From positions 1-64,000 of the forward strand of contig JBGTBD010000034.1 in assembly GCA_041749475.1 (NCBI GenBank): a DNA stretch of 64,000 nucleotides, read 5' to 3'. The position numbers were made by a program, and so were the translations under genes. Below the pieces are notes generated by a model, which searched no databases, was not told the origin of the DNA, and saw only the letters and a program-made list of their open reading frames with translations. This DNA comes from JBGTBD01 sp041749475 (lineage in GTDB: Bacteria; Pseudomonadota; Alphaproteobacteria; Rickettsiales; UBA998). Positions 24,853 through 33,250 of this stretch are shown piece after piece (the stretch's first letter is position 1; every line of letters starts with the position of its first letter).

Positions 24853-26259
24853 TTATACCATCCTGATGCGTCCGCGCGTAGAACGCCATACGGTGATGAT
24901 GAATAAAAGCCCGCCGATAATTGCTATCAGTCCGCCCGTTCCCATTACCCCCATCGCTGCTTTCACATGCCACGGCAACGCGTCCAGCCCGCCGATGGTC
25001 TTACGCAGCACGCCATATCCGCCCGACCATGCGAGGCCGCCCACATGCATCAGCTGCCCCACGGTCAGCACGATGGGTTGCCAACGCGCCACGCGGGTAA
25101 ACTGCATGGGGCGATAGCCGAATCGCGGCAGCAATGCCACCGCCATCCCCATCAACCCCACCGTCACCCCGACGATGGAACCATGATAATGCGCCGGAAT
25201 CCGTACATTCTCCCCCGTGATCATCAGCCCGATAAGCCCGCCGGAGAAAAACAGGAATAGCGAACAGACAAGGCTCAGCGATCGTGCATCCCGCCATACC
25301 CAGCGGGAACGATGCGCCGCCAGTGCCATGCCGAGGCCCACCAGCACGATCATCGGCGCAAGGCCGTTCCCCATAATCATCAGCTGCGTATAGAAATATT
25401 TATGTAGCGCATGATCCGCAGGATAGGCGAATACTCCGTATAGACTTGCCACCACCGGCAACACCAGTGCCAGCAACGCCACACGGTATAATGCTTTGGA
25501 TACATACACCCCCTGGCTCCGCGCCAGCCAGCACCAGCTGAGGCACGCCAATCCCGTGAAGGCGAATTGCAGGATATGCCCCCCCGCCCAGTAGAGCGTA
25601 TCGTAATACGTCTCCGCATCATCGGCGTAGGACATATTCTCCAGCAGCGTCAATCGCTCTGCCGACGCCGCGAACTGCACCGCTGCCAGCAACAGGATGA
25701 TGCACAGTGCGATAGAGGTTTCAGGTAGTAGATGATGAAAATACTGCGCTTCGCGTATAAGTCTGTGGGATGGCCGTTTCCGCAATGCCCACGCGAACCC
25801 GGTCTGCGCCACCATCAGCAGCACACCCGCCCCGAACAATGCCAGTGAGAAGAAGAATAGTGGGCTGGTCAGCATCGGGATATAATTACTCTTCAGCGCA
25901 TCCGCATTCCCGTCGAACGCCGACCCGGTCATCAGCAGGATGCCAAGGATGAAACTCCCCCGCGCCGCGCTATCGAGATAGGGCAGAATCTGCCTAACGG
26001 AAGACCCCGCCACTGTCAGCGACATCACCATGCAGGAGAAGGCAAGGAACCAGACAAGTACGGAAAGATCGACATGGATGACGAGCACGATCTGGAACAG
26101 ATGCTGGAAGAACGGATCATCCTTGATCCCCGGCGAACGCGCCGCCACCAACGCCGTAGCCAGCACCCCGGCAACACCGAGCGCCAGCACGCCGATTAAA
26201 AACCACCAGCGGGCAGGCGATTGACGAAAGTCAACGCGGGAAAACATGGGGTCTGACAT
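24853..26259 (-). CDS. Lone heme-copper oxidase subunit I-like membrane protein
   Basis: The 468-residue protein starts at the ATG at 26259; a longer frame to 26310 adds 17 poor residues. About twelve membrane helices are visible. Motifs recall cbb3/NOR-type subunit I: HVDLSVLVWFLAFSC, YFHHLLPETS, LYWAGGHILQF, HKYFYTQLMIMGNG and IPAHYHGSIVGVTVG. These histidines could hold hemes and CuB, although I cannot map all ligands with certainty. No subunits II/III or CcoO/CcoP adjoin it. It is divergent from ctaA-hemA, so a heme-related function is supported by context. Confidence 0.7.
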   Translation of the reverse strand: MSDPMFSRVDFRQSPARWWFLIGVLALGVAGVLATALVAARSPGIKDDPFFQHLFQIVLVIHVDLSVLVWFLAFSCMVMSLTVAGSSVRQILPYLDSAARGSFILGILLMTGSAFDGNADALKSNYIPMLTSPLFFFSLALFGAGVLLMVAQTGFAWALRKRPSHRLIREAQYFHHLLPETSIALCIILLLAAVQFAASAERLTLLENMSYADDAETYYDTLYWAGGHILQFAFTGLACLSWCWLARSQGVYVSKALYRVALLALVLPVVASLYGVFAYPADHALHKYFYTQLMIMGNGLAPMIVLVGLGMALAAHRSRWVWRDARSLSLVCSLFLFFSGGLIGLMITGENVRIPAHYHGSIVGVTVGLMGMAVALLPRFGYRPMQFTRVARWQPIVLTVGQLMHVGGLAWSGGYGVLRKTIGGLDALPWHVKAAMGVMGTGGLIAIIGGLLFIITVWRSTRGRIRMV

Positions 26260-26317
26260 GATAATCGTATGCATACACAATATATTGGCGGTGTCCATCC
26301 CGGAGTGCATCTATTCC

Positions 26318-26358
26318 TTGCATCCCCTCCTCATCCTTACTATAAGGGCTGTGAAATG
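26318..26358 (+). promoter_or_regulatory. Promoter of ctaA-hemA
   Basis: TTGCAT (26318-26323), a 17-bp spacer and TATAAG (26341-26346) form a good sigma-70-like promoter. Transcription would start about 3-4 nt before the ATG at 26356, leaving almost no leader and arguing for 26356 over the ATG at 26269. Confidence 0.6.
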
Positions 26359-27483
26359 ACTCAGCACCCCCCTTATGCGCCGGCGCGCACCTGGCTGGTC
26401 GCCTGTTATCTCTGTGTTTTTCTCATGGTGCTGATAGGTGGGCTGACGCGGCTGACGGAATCGGGACTCTCCATCGTCGAATGGAAACCGGTAACGGGCG
26501 CGCTCCCTCCGTTGACTACCCAAAGCTGGGAAGCAGAATTCGCCGCCTACAAATCCTCCCCCCAATATGTAAAGGTCAATAAAGGGATGACGCTGGGCGA
26601 TTTCCAGAACATCTACTGGCTGGAATATATCCACCGCCTGATGGGCCGCATCACCGGCTTCGTCTTCCTCCTCCCCCTCCTCTATTACGCGGCATACCGT
26701 CGCTATGGCGGCTGGCTGATGGTACGGATGGCACAGCTTACCGTCCTCGTCGGCGCACAAGGCGCGATCGGCTGGTTCATGGTTAAAAGCGGCCTCGTCG
26801 ATGCCCCTTACGTCAGCCCCTTCCGGCTGGCGCTGCACCTGTTCGTGGCCTTCACCGTCGGCGCATTGCTGGTGACGACGGCCATACGCTGGCGCGAACA
26901 GCATACTCCGGAAACATCACCGCTCTCTTCTGGGGGGGAAGCCTCTATGCTGGTGTTTTCGTTTTTCGTTCTGGCTATGGTCATGCTGCAGATCCTTCTC
27001 GGCGCACTGGTCGCGGGATATGATGCGGGCTTGGCTTACAACACCTTTCCGCTGATGGACGGGCAGTGGATTCCCGAAGGAGTCGGCAGTCTCTCCCCTT
27101 GGTATAGCAACCTCTTCCACAATACGATCACCGTGCAGTTTCAGCATCGCGTTATGGCATTCGTCGCGGCGGGTCTTGTGCTCGCCCATTATATCGTCCT
27201 GCGCCGCTCTGGCCAAAGGGTAGCGACCCGCCTCGCCCTTATCGCTACCTGTATCGTAATAATACAAATGGCGGTAGGCATCTTAACCCTCATTCACATC
27301 GTTCCCACAGGTCTTGCAAGTCTGCATCAAATGATTGCTTTTTTATTATTCAGTTTTTGCGCCGCCAGTACCTATCTGCTATATTCTGCGCGCAGGAATA
27401 AACTGGCGTTAGCACCACCGCCGCATCGCGGCAAACATGTATATGAATCCTATGCTGACTCCCTAGACCCGCGAAAGTTGTGA
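26356..27483 (+). CDS. ctaA: Heme A synthase (COX15/CtaA)
   Basis: The 375-residue polytopic enzyme oxidises the heme O methyl group to make heme A for aa3 cytochrome oxidase. It shows the type 2 (COX15-like) pattern: GGLTRLTESGLSIVEWKPVTGALPP near the N-terminus, YWLEYIHRLMGR, LGALVAGYDAGLAYNTFPLMDGQW, and QFQHRVMAF with heme-ligand histidines. Eight membrane helices are apparent. The stop (27481-27483) precedes the hemA ATG by 2 bp, so the genes form an operon. Confidence 0.95.
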   Translation: MTQHPPYAPARTWLVACYLCVFLMVLIGGLTRLTESGLSIVEWKPVTGALPPLTTQSWEAEFAAYKSSPQYVKVNKGMTLGDFQNIYWLEYIHRLMGRITGFVFLLPLLYYAAYRRYGGWLMVRMAQLTVLVGAQGAIGWFMVKSGLVDAPYVSPFRLALHLFVAFTVGALLVTTAIRWREQHTPETSPLSSGGEASMLVFSFFVLAMVMLQILLGALVAGYDAGLAYNTFPLMDGQWIPEGVGSLSPWYSNLFHNTITVQFQHRVMAFVAAGLVLAHYIVLRRSGQRVATRLALIATCIVIIQMAVGILTLIHIVPTGLASLHQMIAFLLFSFCAASTYLLYSARRNKLALAPPPHRGKHVYESYADSLDPRKL

Positions 27484-27485
27484 TA

Positions 27486-28724
27486 ATGCCTCAGAATGCC
27501 GCTGCCCTCCGTCCCGTTGAAACAGAATTGGATTATGATGCCGTCTTCACCCGCGCCATCACCAAGCTGAAAGCCGAAGGCCGCTATCGCTACTTCAACG
27601 ACCTGGAACGCATCGCCGGGAAGTTCCCCTACGCTTGGAGCCATACCTACCAGAAAGAAATCGTGATCTGGTGCGGCAATGACTATCTCGGCATGGGCCA
27701 GCATCCTAAGGTCACGAGCGCGATGAAACACGCGATTGATACGATGGGCGCAGGCGCAGGCGGCACACGCAATATCTCCGGCTCACACCATGCCGTCACC
27801 GGTCTGGAATCCGCCCTTGCCGACCTCCACCAGAAAGAAGCCGCGCTCGTCTTCAGCAGCGGGTATGTCGCCAATGAAGCCGCACTCAGCACTATCCCGA
27901 GCTTGCTCAAAGACTGCGTCGTCTATTCCGATGCGTGTAACCATGCCTCAATGATCCATGGCATTCGCTATAGCGGTGCCGAGAAACAGATTTTCCGTCA
28001 CAACGACCTGGCACATCTACGCCAACTCCTCGCCGACACCGCACCCGAGCGCCCTAAACTCATAGCCTTCGAGTCCGTCTATTCGATGGATGGTGACGTG
28101 GGCCATATCAATGCCATCTGCGACTTGGCGGATGAATTCAACGCGCTGACCTATCTTGATGAAGTCCACGCGGTGGGCATGTACGGCCCGCGCGGCGGCG
28201 GCATCGCTGAGCGTGACGGTATCCTCGACCGGCTCGACGTGATTCAGGGAACATTAGGCAAAGCCTTCGGCGTCATGGGTGGCTATATCACGGCCTCGAA
28301 AACCATCGTCGATGCCGTGCGCAGCTACGCCGCCGGGTTTATCTTCACCACCACCATGCCCCCCGCGATGGCCGCCGGGGCCGAAGCCAGCATCCGCCAC
28401 CTGATGGAAAGCACCACCGAGCGCCAGCAGCATCAGGCCAACGTCGCTAAACTGAAAGCGATGCTCAAGGAAAAGAACATCCCGTACATGCCGACCGATA
28501 CCCACATTATCCCCGTCAAGATCGGTGATCCCGTCCTATGCCGCGCGGCAAGCGAGTTGTTGGTGGAAGAGCACGGTATCTACGTCCAGCCCATCAACTT
28601 CCCCACCGTCCCCCGCGGCACGGAACGCCTGCGCATCACCCCCACCCCCCTCCATACGCCGGAGATGCTGGAAGAGTTCGTGAACGCGCTGGATACGGTG
28701 TTCAAGCAGCTGAAGCTGAAGTAA
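27486..28724 (+). CDS. hemA: 5-aminolevulinate synthase
   Basis: The 412-residue PLP enzyme condenses glycine and succinyl-CoA, the C4 route of tetrapyrrole synthesis restricted largely to alphaproteobacteria and mitochondria. Signatures: GRYRYFNDLERIAGKFP, WCGNDYLGMGQHP, GAGAGGTRNISGSHH, LDEVHAVGMYGPRGGGIAE and the PLP-lysine motif GTLGKAFGVMGGY. The ATG at 27486 is chosen; an in-frame GTG lies two codons upstream. It sits directly downstream of ctaA, coupling heme supply with heme A formation. Confidence 0.97.
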   Translation: MPQNAAALRPVETELDYDAVFTRAITKLKAEGRYRYFNDLERIAGKFPYAWSHTYQKEIVIWCGNDYLGMGQHPKVTSAMKHAIDTMGAGAGGTRNISGSHHAVTGLESALADLHQKEAALVFSSGYVANEAALSTIPSLLKDCVVYSDACNHASMIHGIRYSGAEKQIFRHNDLAHLRQLLADTAPERPKLIAFESVYSMDGDVGHINAICDLADEFNALTYLDEVHAVGMYGPRGGGIAERDGILDRLDVIQGTLGKAFGVMGGYITASKTIVDAVRSYAAGFIFTTTMPPAMAAGAEASIRHLMESTTERQQHQANVAKLKAMLKEKNIPYMPTDTHIIPVKIGDPVLCRAASELLVEEHGIYVQPINFPTVPRGTERLRITPTPLHTPEMLEEFVNALDTVFKQLKLK

Positions 28725-28775
28725 GCCCTTTTTCATCTGATTCGGTGCTTACGCTCTGCCTTCTCCCCCCATCCT

Positions 28776-28895
28776 CGTCATTCCCGTTGCAGGCGGGAAT
28801 CCAGCGCACCGCGTCTGCGGTGCAGGAAAACCATTTAAATATGTATTTCGCGCCCACGGCGCTCTCGACTAGATTCCCGCTTTCGCGGGCATGAC
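28776..28895. repeat. Intergenic palindromic repeat, 'CGTCATTCCCG...GGAATCCAG' family
   Basis: A left arm CGTCATTCCCG (28776) with internal hairpin GCGGGAATCCAG is matched by a right arm TAGATTCCCGC...GCGGGCATGAC ending at 28895. It lies downstream of hemA in a 262-bp gap that otherwise holds nothing obvious. Same family as 10508-10640 and 52407-52475. Confidence 0.8.
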
Positions 28896-28986
28896 AAGAA
28901 CGAGATACGAATAATTTTACCCATATTTGAGACACATCCCGCCAATAGTTAATTTTATATTAACAAAACAGGTGTAGTGTTAAACC

Positions 28987-29133
28987 ATGCTTCTCATCTT
29001 CTCCATCATCCTCATACTATGTGCCGGATTCTTCGTCCTGGTACAGGTGAGATCCATGCACGCTGCGGCGGAGCAGTATCAGGGACAATACGCTCACGCA
29101 TGGTTTGCAGAGGATCTAATGGATGAGGAGTGA
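28987..29133 (+). CDS. Small single-span membrane protein (48 aa)
   Basis: Reads from ATG 28987 to TGA 29131-29133. Residues 2-20 are strongly hydrophobic (LLIFSIILILCAGFFVLVQ), then a polar acidic tail (YQGQYAHAWFAEDLMDEE). A terminator follows within 35 bp. No family recognised and the RBS is weak, but the topology and flanking terminator support a real gene. Confidence 0.5.
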   Translation: MLLIFSIILILCAGFFVLVQVRSMHAAAEQYQGQYAHAWFAEDLMDEE

Positions 29134-29163
29134 ATGAGGGGCATACGCATAGGTCAACCTCAC

Positions 29164-29196
29164 AAAAAAGGCCCGCTGTAAAAAGCGGGCCTTTTC
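29164..29196. terminator. Bidirectional rho-independent terminator
   Basis: AAAAGGCCCGCT and AGCGGGCCTTTT pair around a GTAAAA loop, with A- and T-runs on both sides, so it can end both the 48-aa gene and the convergent phasin gene. Confidence 0.88.
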
Positions 29197-29218
29197 CTTG
29201 TGTCGTTTTGGGCTGAGA

Positions 29219-30061
29219 CTATGCAGCAGCCAGCGTACGGGTCATGCGATCTGTGGCATCGGCCATACGCTCACTGATCGGCTCAGCGGCTTTTGAAGCC
29301 ATCTGGAACATCATCTCGGAGATTTTCGCGGTCTCGTTGAAAACGCCGTCAATGTTAGATTTGAAGATTTTGCTTTGCAGTTCGAACATATCGTTCAGCG
29401 TGCGGCACGCGAAGATCTCTTGCGAGAGTTCGACGTTCTGGGAGAAGATGTCGTTCGCGAAATTGAACATCTCTTCGCTCATCGTCTTGGAGATGCCGGC
29501 AGCGATATTGCCGCACTCGACGACTGCTTCGATATTGTCCTGGCTCATCGCCATCGCGTCGTTCATGGAACGTGCGGCAGCGTCAGCGGAACGGGTGACG
29601 TGTTGAACGCTCTCACGGCTCATGGAGAACATTTTCTCTTGCGCTTTCTGAGCTTCTTTCGCGCCGGTGGACATGATGTCCTTCACGGCCGTTGTGCCTT
29701 TACGGGCAGCGCCGGTGGCAGCGGATTTGGCGGATGCGGGCTGGAACGCCGCGCCCCAATTGGCCATGCTCGGCATACCTTGCATACCGCCACCGAAGGC
29801 TTTGGTCATCTTCTCGGTATTGTCGGAGGCCCTGCTGAACATATTAGCGAAAGGCTGGAAGTTCTGTGCTGCCTGCATGAATGGATTGTCCATCGTGGTG
29901 CGGGTAGCGCGCTCAGCCGTGCGGCGAGCGAACTTCTGTTGTGCGTCGGCGGTCTTGGAAAAAGTGTCCGTCGCTTTGGAAATGGTGCTGGTCGCTTTGC
30001 GCGCGGTGGTGCGTTTTGCAGTGCTACGACGAGCGGTGCTACGTTTACGTTTCGGGGCCAT
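29219..30061 (-). CDS. Phasin family protein with basic histone-like N-terminus
   Basis: Encodes 280 residues from the ATG at 30061, which has AAGGAG upstream; the longer frame to 30190 is not supported. Residues 3-30 are Lys/Arg/Ser/Thr/Ala-rich (RKRSTARRSTAKRTTARKA), like histone H1 or AlgP tails. Residues about 165-275 match Phasin_2: MSRESVQHVTRSADAAARSM, NIEAVVECGNIAAGISK, NDMFELQSKIFKSNIDGVF. Phasins coat polyhydroxybutyrate granules; basic tails in PhaF/PhaM-type phasins tether granules to DNA. The window also has phaA-phaB, consistent with PHB metabolism. Confidence 0.85.
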   Translation of the reverse strand: MAPKRKRSTARRSTAKRTTARKATSTISKATDTFSKTADAQQKFARRTAERATRTTMDNPFMQAAQNFQPFANMFSRASDNTEKMTKAFGGGMQGMPSMANWGAAFQPASAKSAATGAARKGTTAVKDIMSTGAKEAQKAQEKMFSMSRESVQHVTRSADAAARSMNDAMAMSQDNIEAVVECGNIAAGISKTMSEEMFNFANDIFSQNVELSQEIFACRTLNDMFELQSKIFKSNIDGVFNETAKISEMMFQMASKAAEPISERMADATDRMTRTLAAA

Positions 30062-30184
30062 GTGTATCTCCTTTATGTGAGCCTTGAAATAATCTTCAGC
30101 CGGGCAAAACTCATTGAACGAAAACCCAACCAATTTCGATTGCGTCGACATATAGCACCCCACCCCCCCACGCGCAAGGTTTTT

Positions 30185-30195
30185 TTGCACTGCAA
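30185..30195. promoter_or_regulatory. Possible PhaR-type operator upstream of the phasin
   Basis: TTGCACTGCAA is a perfect 11-bp palindrome (5+1+5) about 125 bp upstream of the phasin ATG. PhaR repressors of PHB granules bind TGC-rich sites of this general kind. Assignment is inference from position and motif shape. Confidence 0.3.
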
Positions 30196-30263
30196 TATTA
30201 ACTGTTTACCGGGAATTGTATGCTGAACATAAAGGGGGCATAAATACGCGATTAAAACAGCGC

Positions 30264-33182
30264 TTAATAATTCCATTCTTTGATGCGTTCGAGATGCGCA
30301 TAATCGTTAAACGTTAATCCCTGTTGCTGATGCGGCAGGGCGATAAATGGCGCATGTTCGGAGAGGAAATAACGCAACAGTTCGAGACACCCATGACGCG
30401 CTTCCGAAACGATAGTTTCGACCGTCTTTTTCGTCCCTCCCATTGCGGTGATATTCAGCAAATCAGCACCCCCTAATTTCCAATATTCCAGACCCGAAAC
30501 CTGCACCCCGGTCATGTCCTCCAGCACGAATGCTTCGACCGATAATTGCGGTGATATTCCCAACTCGACATCCGCTTTCGACGGTACGGTTCCCGTCTTA
30601 TAATCGATGATGGTCGCACCCCCCTCCGCCGTTGCTTCAATACGATCTGCATGCGCTTTAATCACGACTGGAGTTGGCAGTGCATATTCATGCTTCAATT
30701 GCACTTCCGCCGTCACTGAAATTCCTCTCTCATCGCGCCGGGTTTTCTCCTCCGCGATGAACGCAGCGACCACGGCGACAAATTTCGGCCACCAGAAAAT
30801 CTGCACATGCGGCTCATCGTTGAACGCCGCAAAATGCTGTGTACCGAATGCGAGCAATTGCGCCTCCGCATCCTCCGGTAATATGTCCGGATATGCCTGC
30901 ACGAACGATCTCAGCGCGGCATGGAACGCCGTACCGTACACGCTGCGCTCAAGCTCGGTATCCAACGCGTCCAGCGGTTTGATGTTCAGTATCTTCTCCG
31001 CATAGAACGCGTACGGATCGCGCATCAACTTCTCGATACCCGTCGGCGAATATTGCACGGGACGTGTATGAAGTGGCGGTGCAAATTCCGGTGGCGCGAA
31101 ACGCACCTCCTGCGCCTGCGCTATCTTCTGCACCGCCCAATACTTCCAGTGCGATGTGCGCGCTTTCCATGTGTCCACATCCACACCCTGCACCGCCAGA
31201 AATGTCTCGATACGTTGCCACCATCGCGTCGCCTGTAACGTCACTCCTTTGCACTGCGTCGTGCGCGTCAAAAACACTTCCGCGCCTGTACCAAGTTGAA
31301 CCACATCATGCGCAGCTAACCCGACCTGTTGTTCGATGCCCGGCAAGCCAACACGTTGCTGCATAGCGACACTTAACCACGCATTGAAATGCGGAGCACC
31401 CGGCCATGAATCTTCGTTCATTCCGGCGAGTATCATCCGGTCCGCACATTGCATCCGCGCTTCCATCGGACTGAGGATGTCGATACGCGCATCATTGGCG
31501 AACGGGGGGCGGTAATGTTCTTCCCCCAACACCTGCACTAATATGCCCCGATATGTAGTGCGTGACATCGCCCCCAACGCCTCTGCGCTATCTTGCAATC
31601 GGGTGATAGTTTTCAGCAGCGCCATCGCGTCATGACGCTGCCAGAAATCACCTGTATGTTCTGGTGCAGAACTGACCGCATCTTTCAACCATCCAAGATG
31701 CCGCGCAAGGAAGGTTCCGAACGTCGCCTGCGATTCCTGTTTCGCCTCCTGCCGTAGGGTCAGAATACGCGCGGCAAATACTTTCGCATCGGGTGAGAGC
31801 GTTGCCGACATACTCGCCTTATAAAGCACCCGCTCCAGACTCTCAGGCATATGATTGCGCAACACGCCTATCTCTAATTCGCGCGCGATGACGCGCACCT
31901 GCCCCGGTGATATGCCGAACAACGCAAGCGGATGTTTGAGCAGCGCCAGCAACGCCGCACTGCCTTTGTCCAATAACAACACATCCGCCAGATGCAGGAA
32001 CATACGCGCCGCCGCCGTCTGAATCAAAGGCTTGCCCGCCGAGTCATTAGCGATGATGCCATAGGCTTTCAAATGCTCCCCCACCCGCCGCGCAAGCGTA
32101 CGGTCATGGGTGACGAGCAATGCTTTCTTATCCTTCTGCTCCATCGTTTCACGCAGCAGCAACGTGATGGCTAACGCTTCCTCTTCCTCGCTATCGCATT
32201 CGAGGAGGTGGAGTGCATCGAGCACATCGTCCCACGACTCCCTTCTCTCCTCATGCCAATGCACCATAGAGTCCGTCGGCAACATCGCGTGCGACCACAG
32301 GGCGCGGAAATGCGCATGGGGGTTGCCCCCCATCGGCAATAACTCCTCGACAGCCGCGCCCTTCAACCCGCAATGCGCGATCAACCGCACCATCCCCCAT
32401 TGCGGATGGGAAGGCGACAGCGCGTCCTGCAATGTCCCGTCCATCCCGCTATCGAACCCTGGAAGGATCAGCTTCCCTTCCGGCAACCTGCTGATGGTGC
32501 ATATCAGATCAGCCGTCGCGGGGATGCTCCCCGTCGTCCCGGCGACGATGACGGGCGTGGCGGGCGGCGCATCGTCCCACGCCTGTTTCAACATCCCCAG
32601 CATCATGTTCCGCCGTTGGAGCGAATCCACCTTCCCTTCGCGGGCGAGCTGCTTCGGCCACCAGTCGAACACGATATCGAGCAGTTCCAGCGATAATTCC
32701 CAGTGATGGGCATATTCCTGCGGTGCGAGTGCACGGATGCGCGCATAGGGAACCTGCTCCCGGTCGCAACTATCGAGCAGCTCCGCAAGCGACCCCGCCA
32801 GACCAATCGCCTGCTCCTCCGGCAACTCCTGTTCCTTATTGCGGTAATATTCGGTGATCTTGCGACGGAGATGGCCAAGGCGGGTCAGCGGCGGCATCAC
32901 CTCGGGAATATCCGCGAGCATTGCATCCCGCCCATACAGCAACTCCGGTATCAATGCGTCAATATCCGCATCCCCTAACGCCTGTATGCGTGGCAATAAT
33001 AGCGGCTTTCCTCCCGTCTGCCGGAAAAACGCATCCCTGAGTGCCAGCGTCGAGCGGCGGGAGGGCAGGAAAATCAGGCAACGGCTAAGCGCCACCGGGT
33101 CATCGCCATACCACCCCAGCATATGCTCCGCCAGCGCATCCCCAAAACTTATCCCCGCAGGAATTGTGTAGATTTTATTCAT
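30264..33182 (-). CDS. addB: Double-strand break repair protein AddB
   Basis: Encodes 972 residues from the ATG at 33182 (GGAG upstream). It starts with an alphaproteobacterial AddB N-terminus (IYTIPAGISFGDALAEHML, ...LIFLPSRRSTLALRDAF). The C-terminus carries the RecB-type PD-(D/E)xK nuclease core, visible as IKAHADRIEATAEGGATIIDYKTGTVPS-like D...DYKTG near residue 865-885. AddB acts with the AddA helicase-nuclease to resect DNA ends for RecA. addA is usually next to addB, but it is not between here and the adjacent phasin gene. Divergent from a RepA-like ATPase gene. Confidence 0.92.
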   Translation of the reverse strand: MNKIYTIPAGISFGDALAEHMLGWYGDDPVALSRCLIFLPSRRSTLALRDAFFRQTGGKPLLLPRIQALGDADIDALIPELLYGRDAMLADIPEVMPPLTRLGHLRRKITEYYRNKEQELPEEQAIGLAGSLAELLDSCDREQVPYARIRALAPQEYAHHWELSLELLDIVFDWWPKQLAREGKVDSLQRRNMMLGMLKQAWDDAPPATPVIVAGTTGSIPATADLICTISRLPEGKLILPGFDSGMDGTLQDALSPSHPQWGMVRLIAHCGLKGAAVEELLPMGGNPHAHFRALWSHAMLPTDSMVHWHEERRESWDDVLDALHLLECDSEEEEALAITLLLRETMEQKDKKALLVTHDRTLARRVGEHLKAYGIIANDSAGKPLIQTAAARMFLHLADVLLLDKGSAALLALLKHPLALFGISPGQVRVIARELEIGVLRNHMPESLERVLYKASMSATLSPDAKVFAARILTLRQEAKQESQATFGTFLARHLGWLKDAVSSAPEHTGDFWQRHDAMALLKTITRLQDSAEALGAMSRTTYRGILVQVLGEEHYRPPFANDARIDILSPMEARMQCADRMILAGMNEDSWPGAPHFNAWLSVAMQQRVGLPGIEQQVGLAAHDVVQLGTGAEVFLTRTTQCKGVTLQATRWWQRIETFLAVQGVDVDTWKARTSHWKYWAVQKIAQAQEVRFAPPEFAPPLHTRPVQYSPTGIEKLMRDPYAFYAEKILNIKPLDALDTELERSVYGTAFHAALRSFVQAYPDILPEDAEAQLLAFGTQHFAAFNDEPHVQIFWWPKFVAVVAAFIAEEKTRRDERGISVTAEVQLKHEYALPTPVVIKAHADRIEATAEGGATIIDYKTGTVPSKADVELGISPQLSVEAFVLEDMTGVQVSGLEYWKLGGADLLNITAMGGTKKTVETIVSEARHGCLELLRYFLSEHAPFIALPHQQQGLTFNDYAHLERIKEWNY

Positions 33183-33213
33183 GACGTCTCCTTCATGGAA
33201 ATTTAACGCCAAT

Positions 33214-33250
33214 TTGAAAAGATGAACAGCCGTAATATATATAGTGTATG
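33214..33250 (+). promoter_or_regulatory. Promoter of the RepA-like ATPase gene
   Basis: TTGAAA (33214-33219), an 18-bp spacer and TATATA (33238-33243) lie directly against the ATG at 33248, so the transcript would start at or within the first codons. No RBS is present. Confidence 0.5.
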
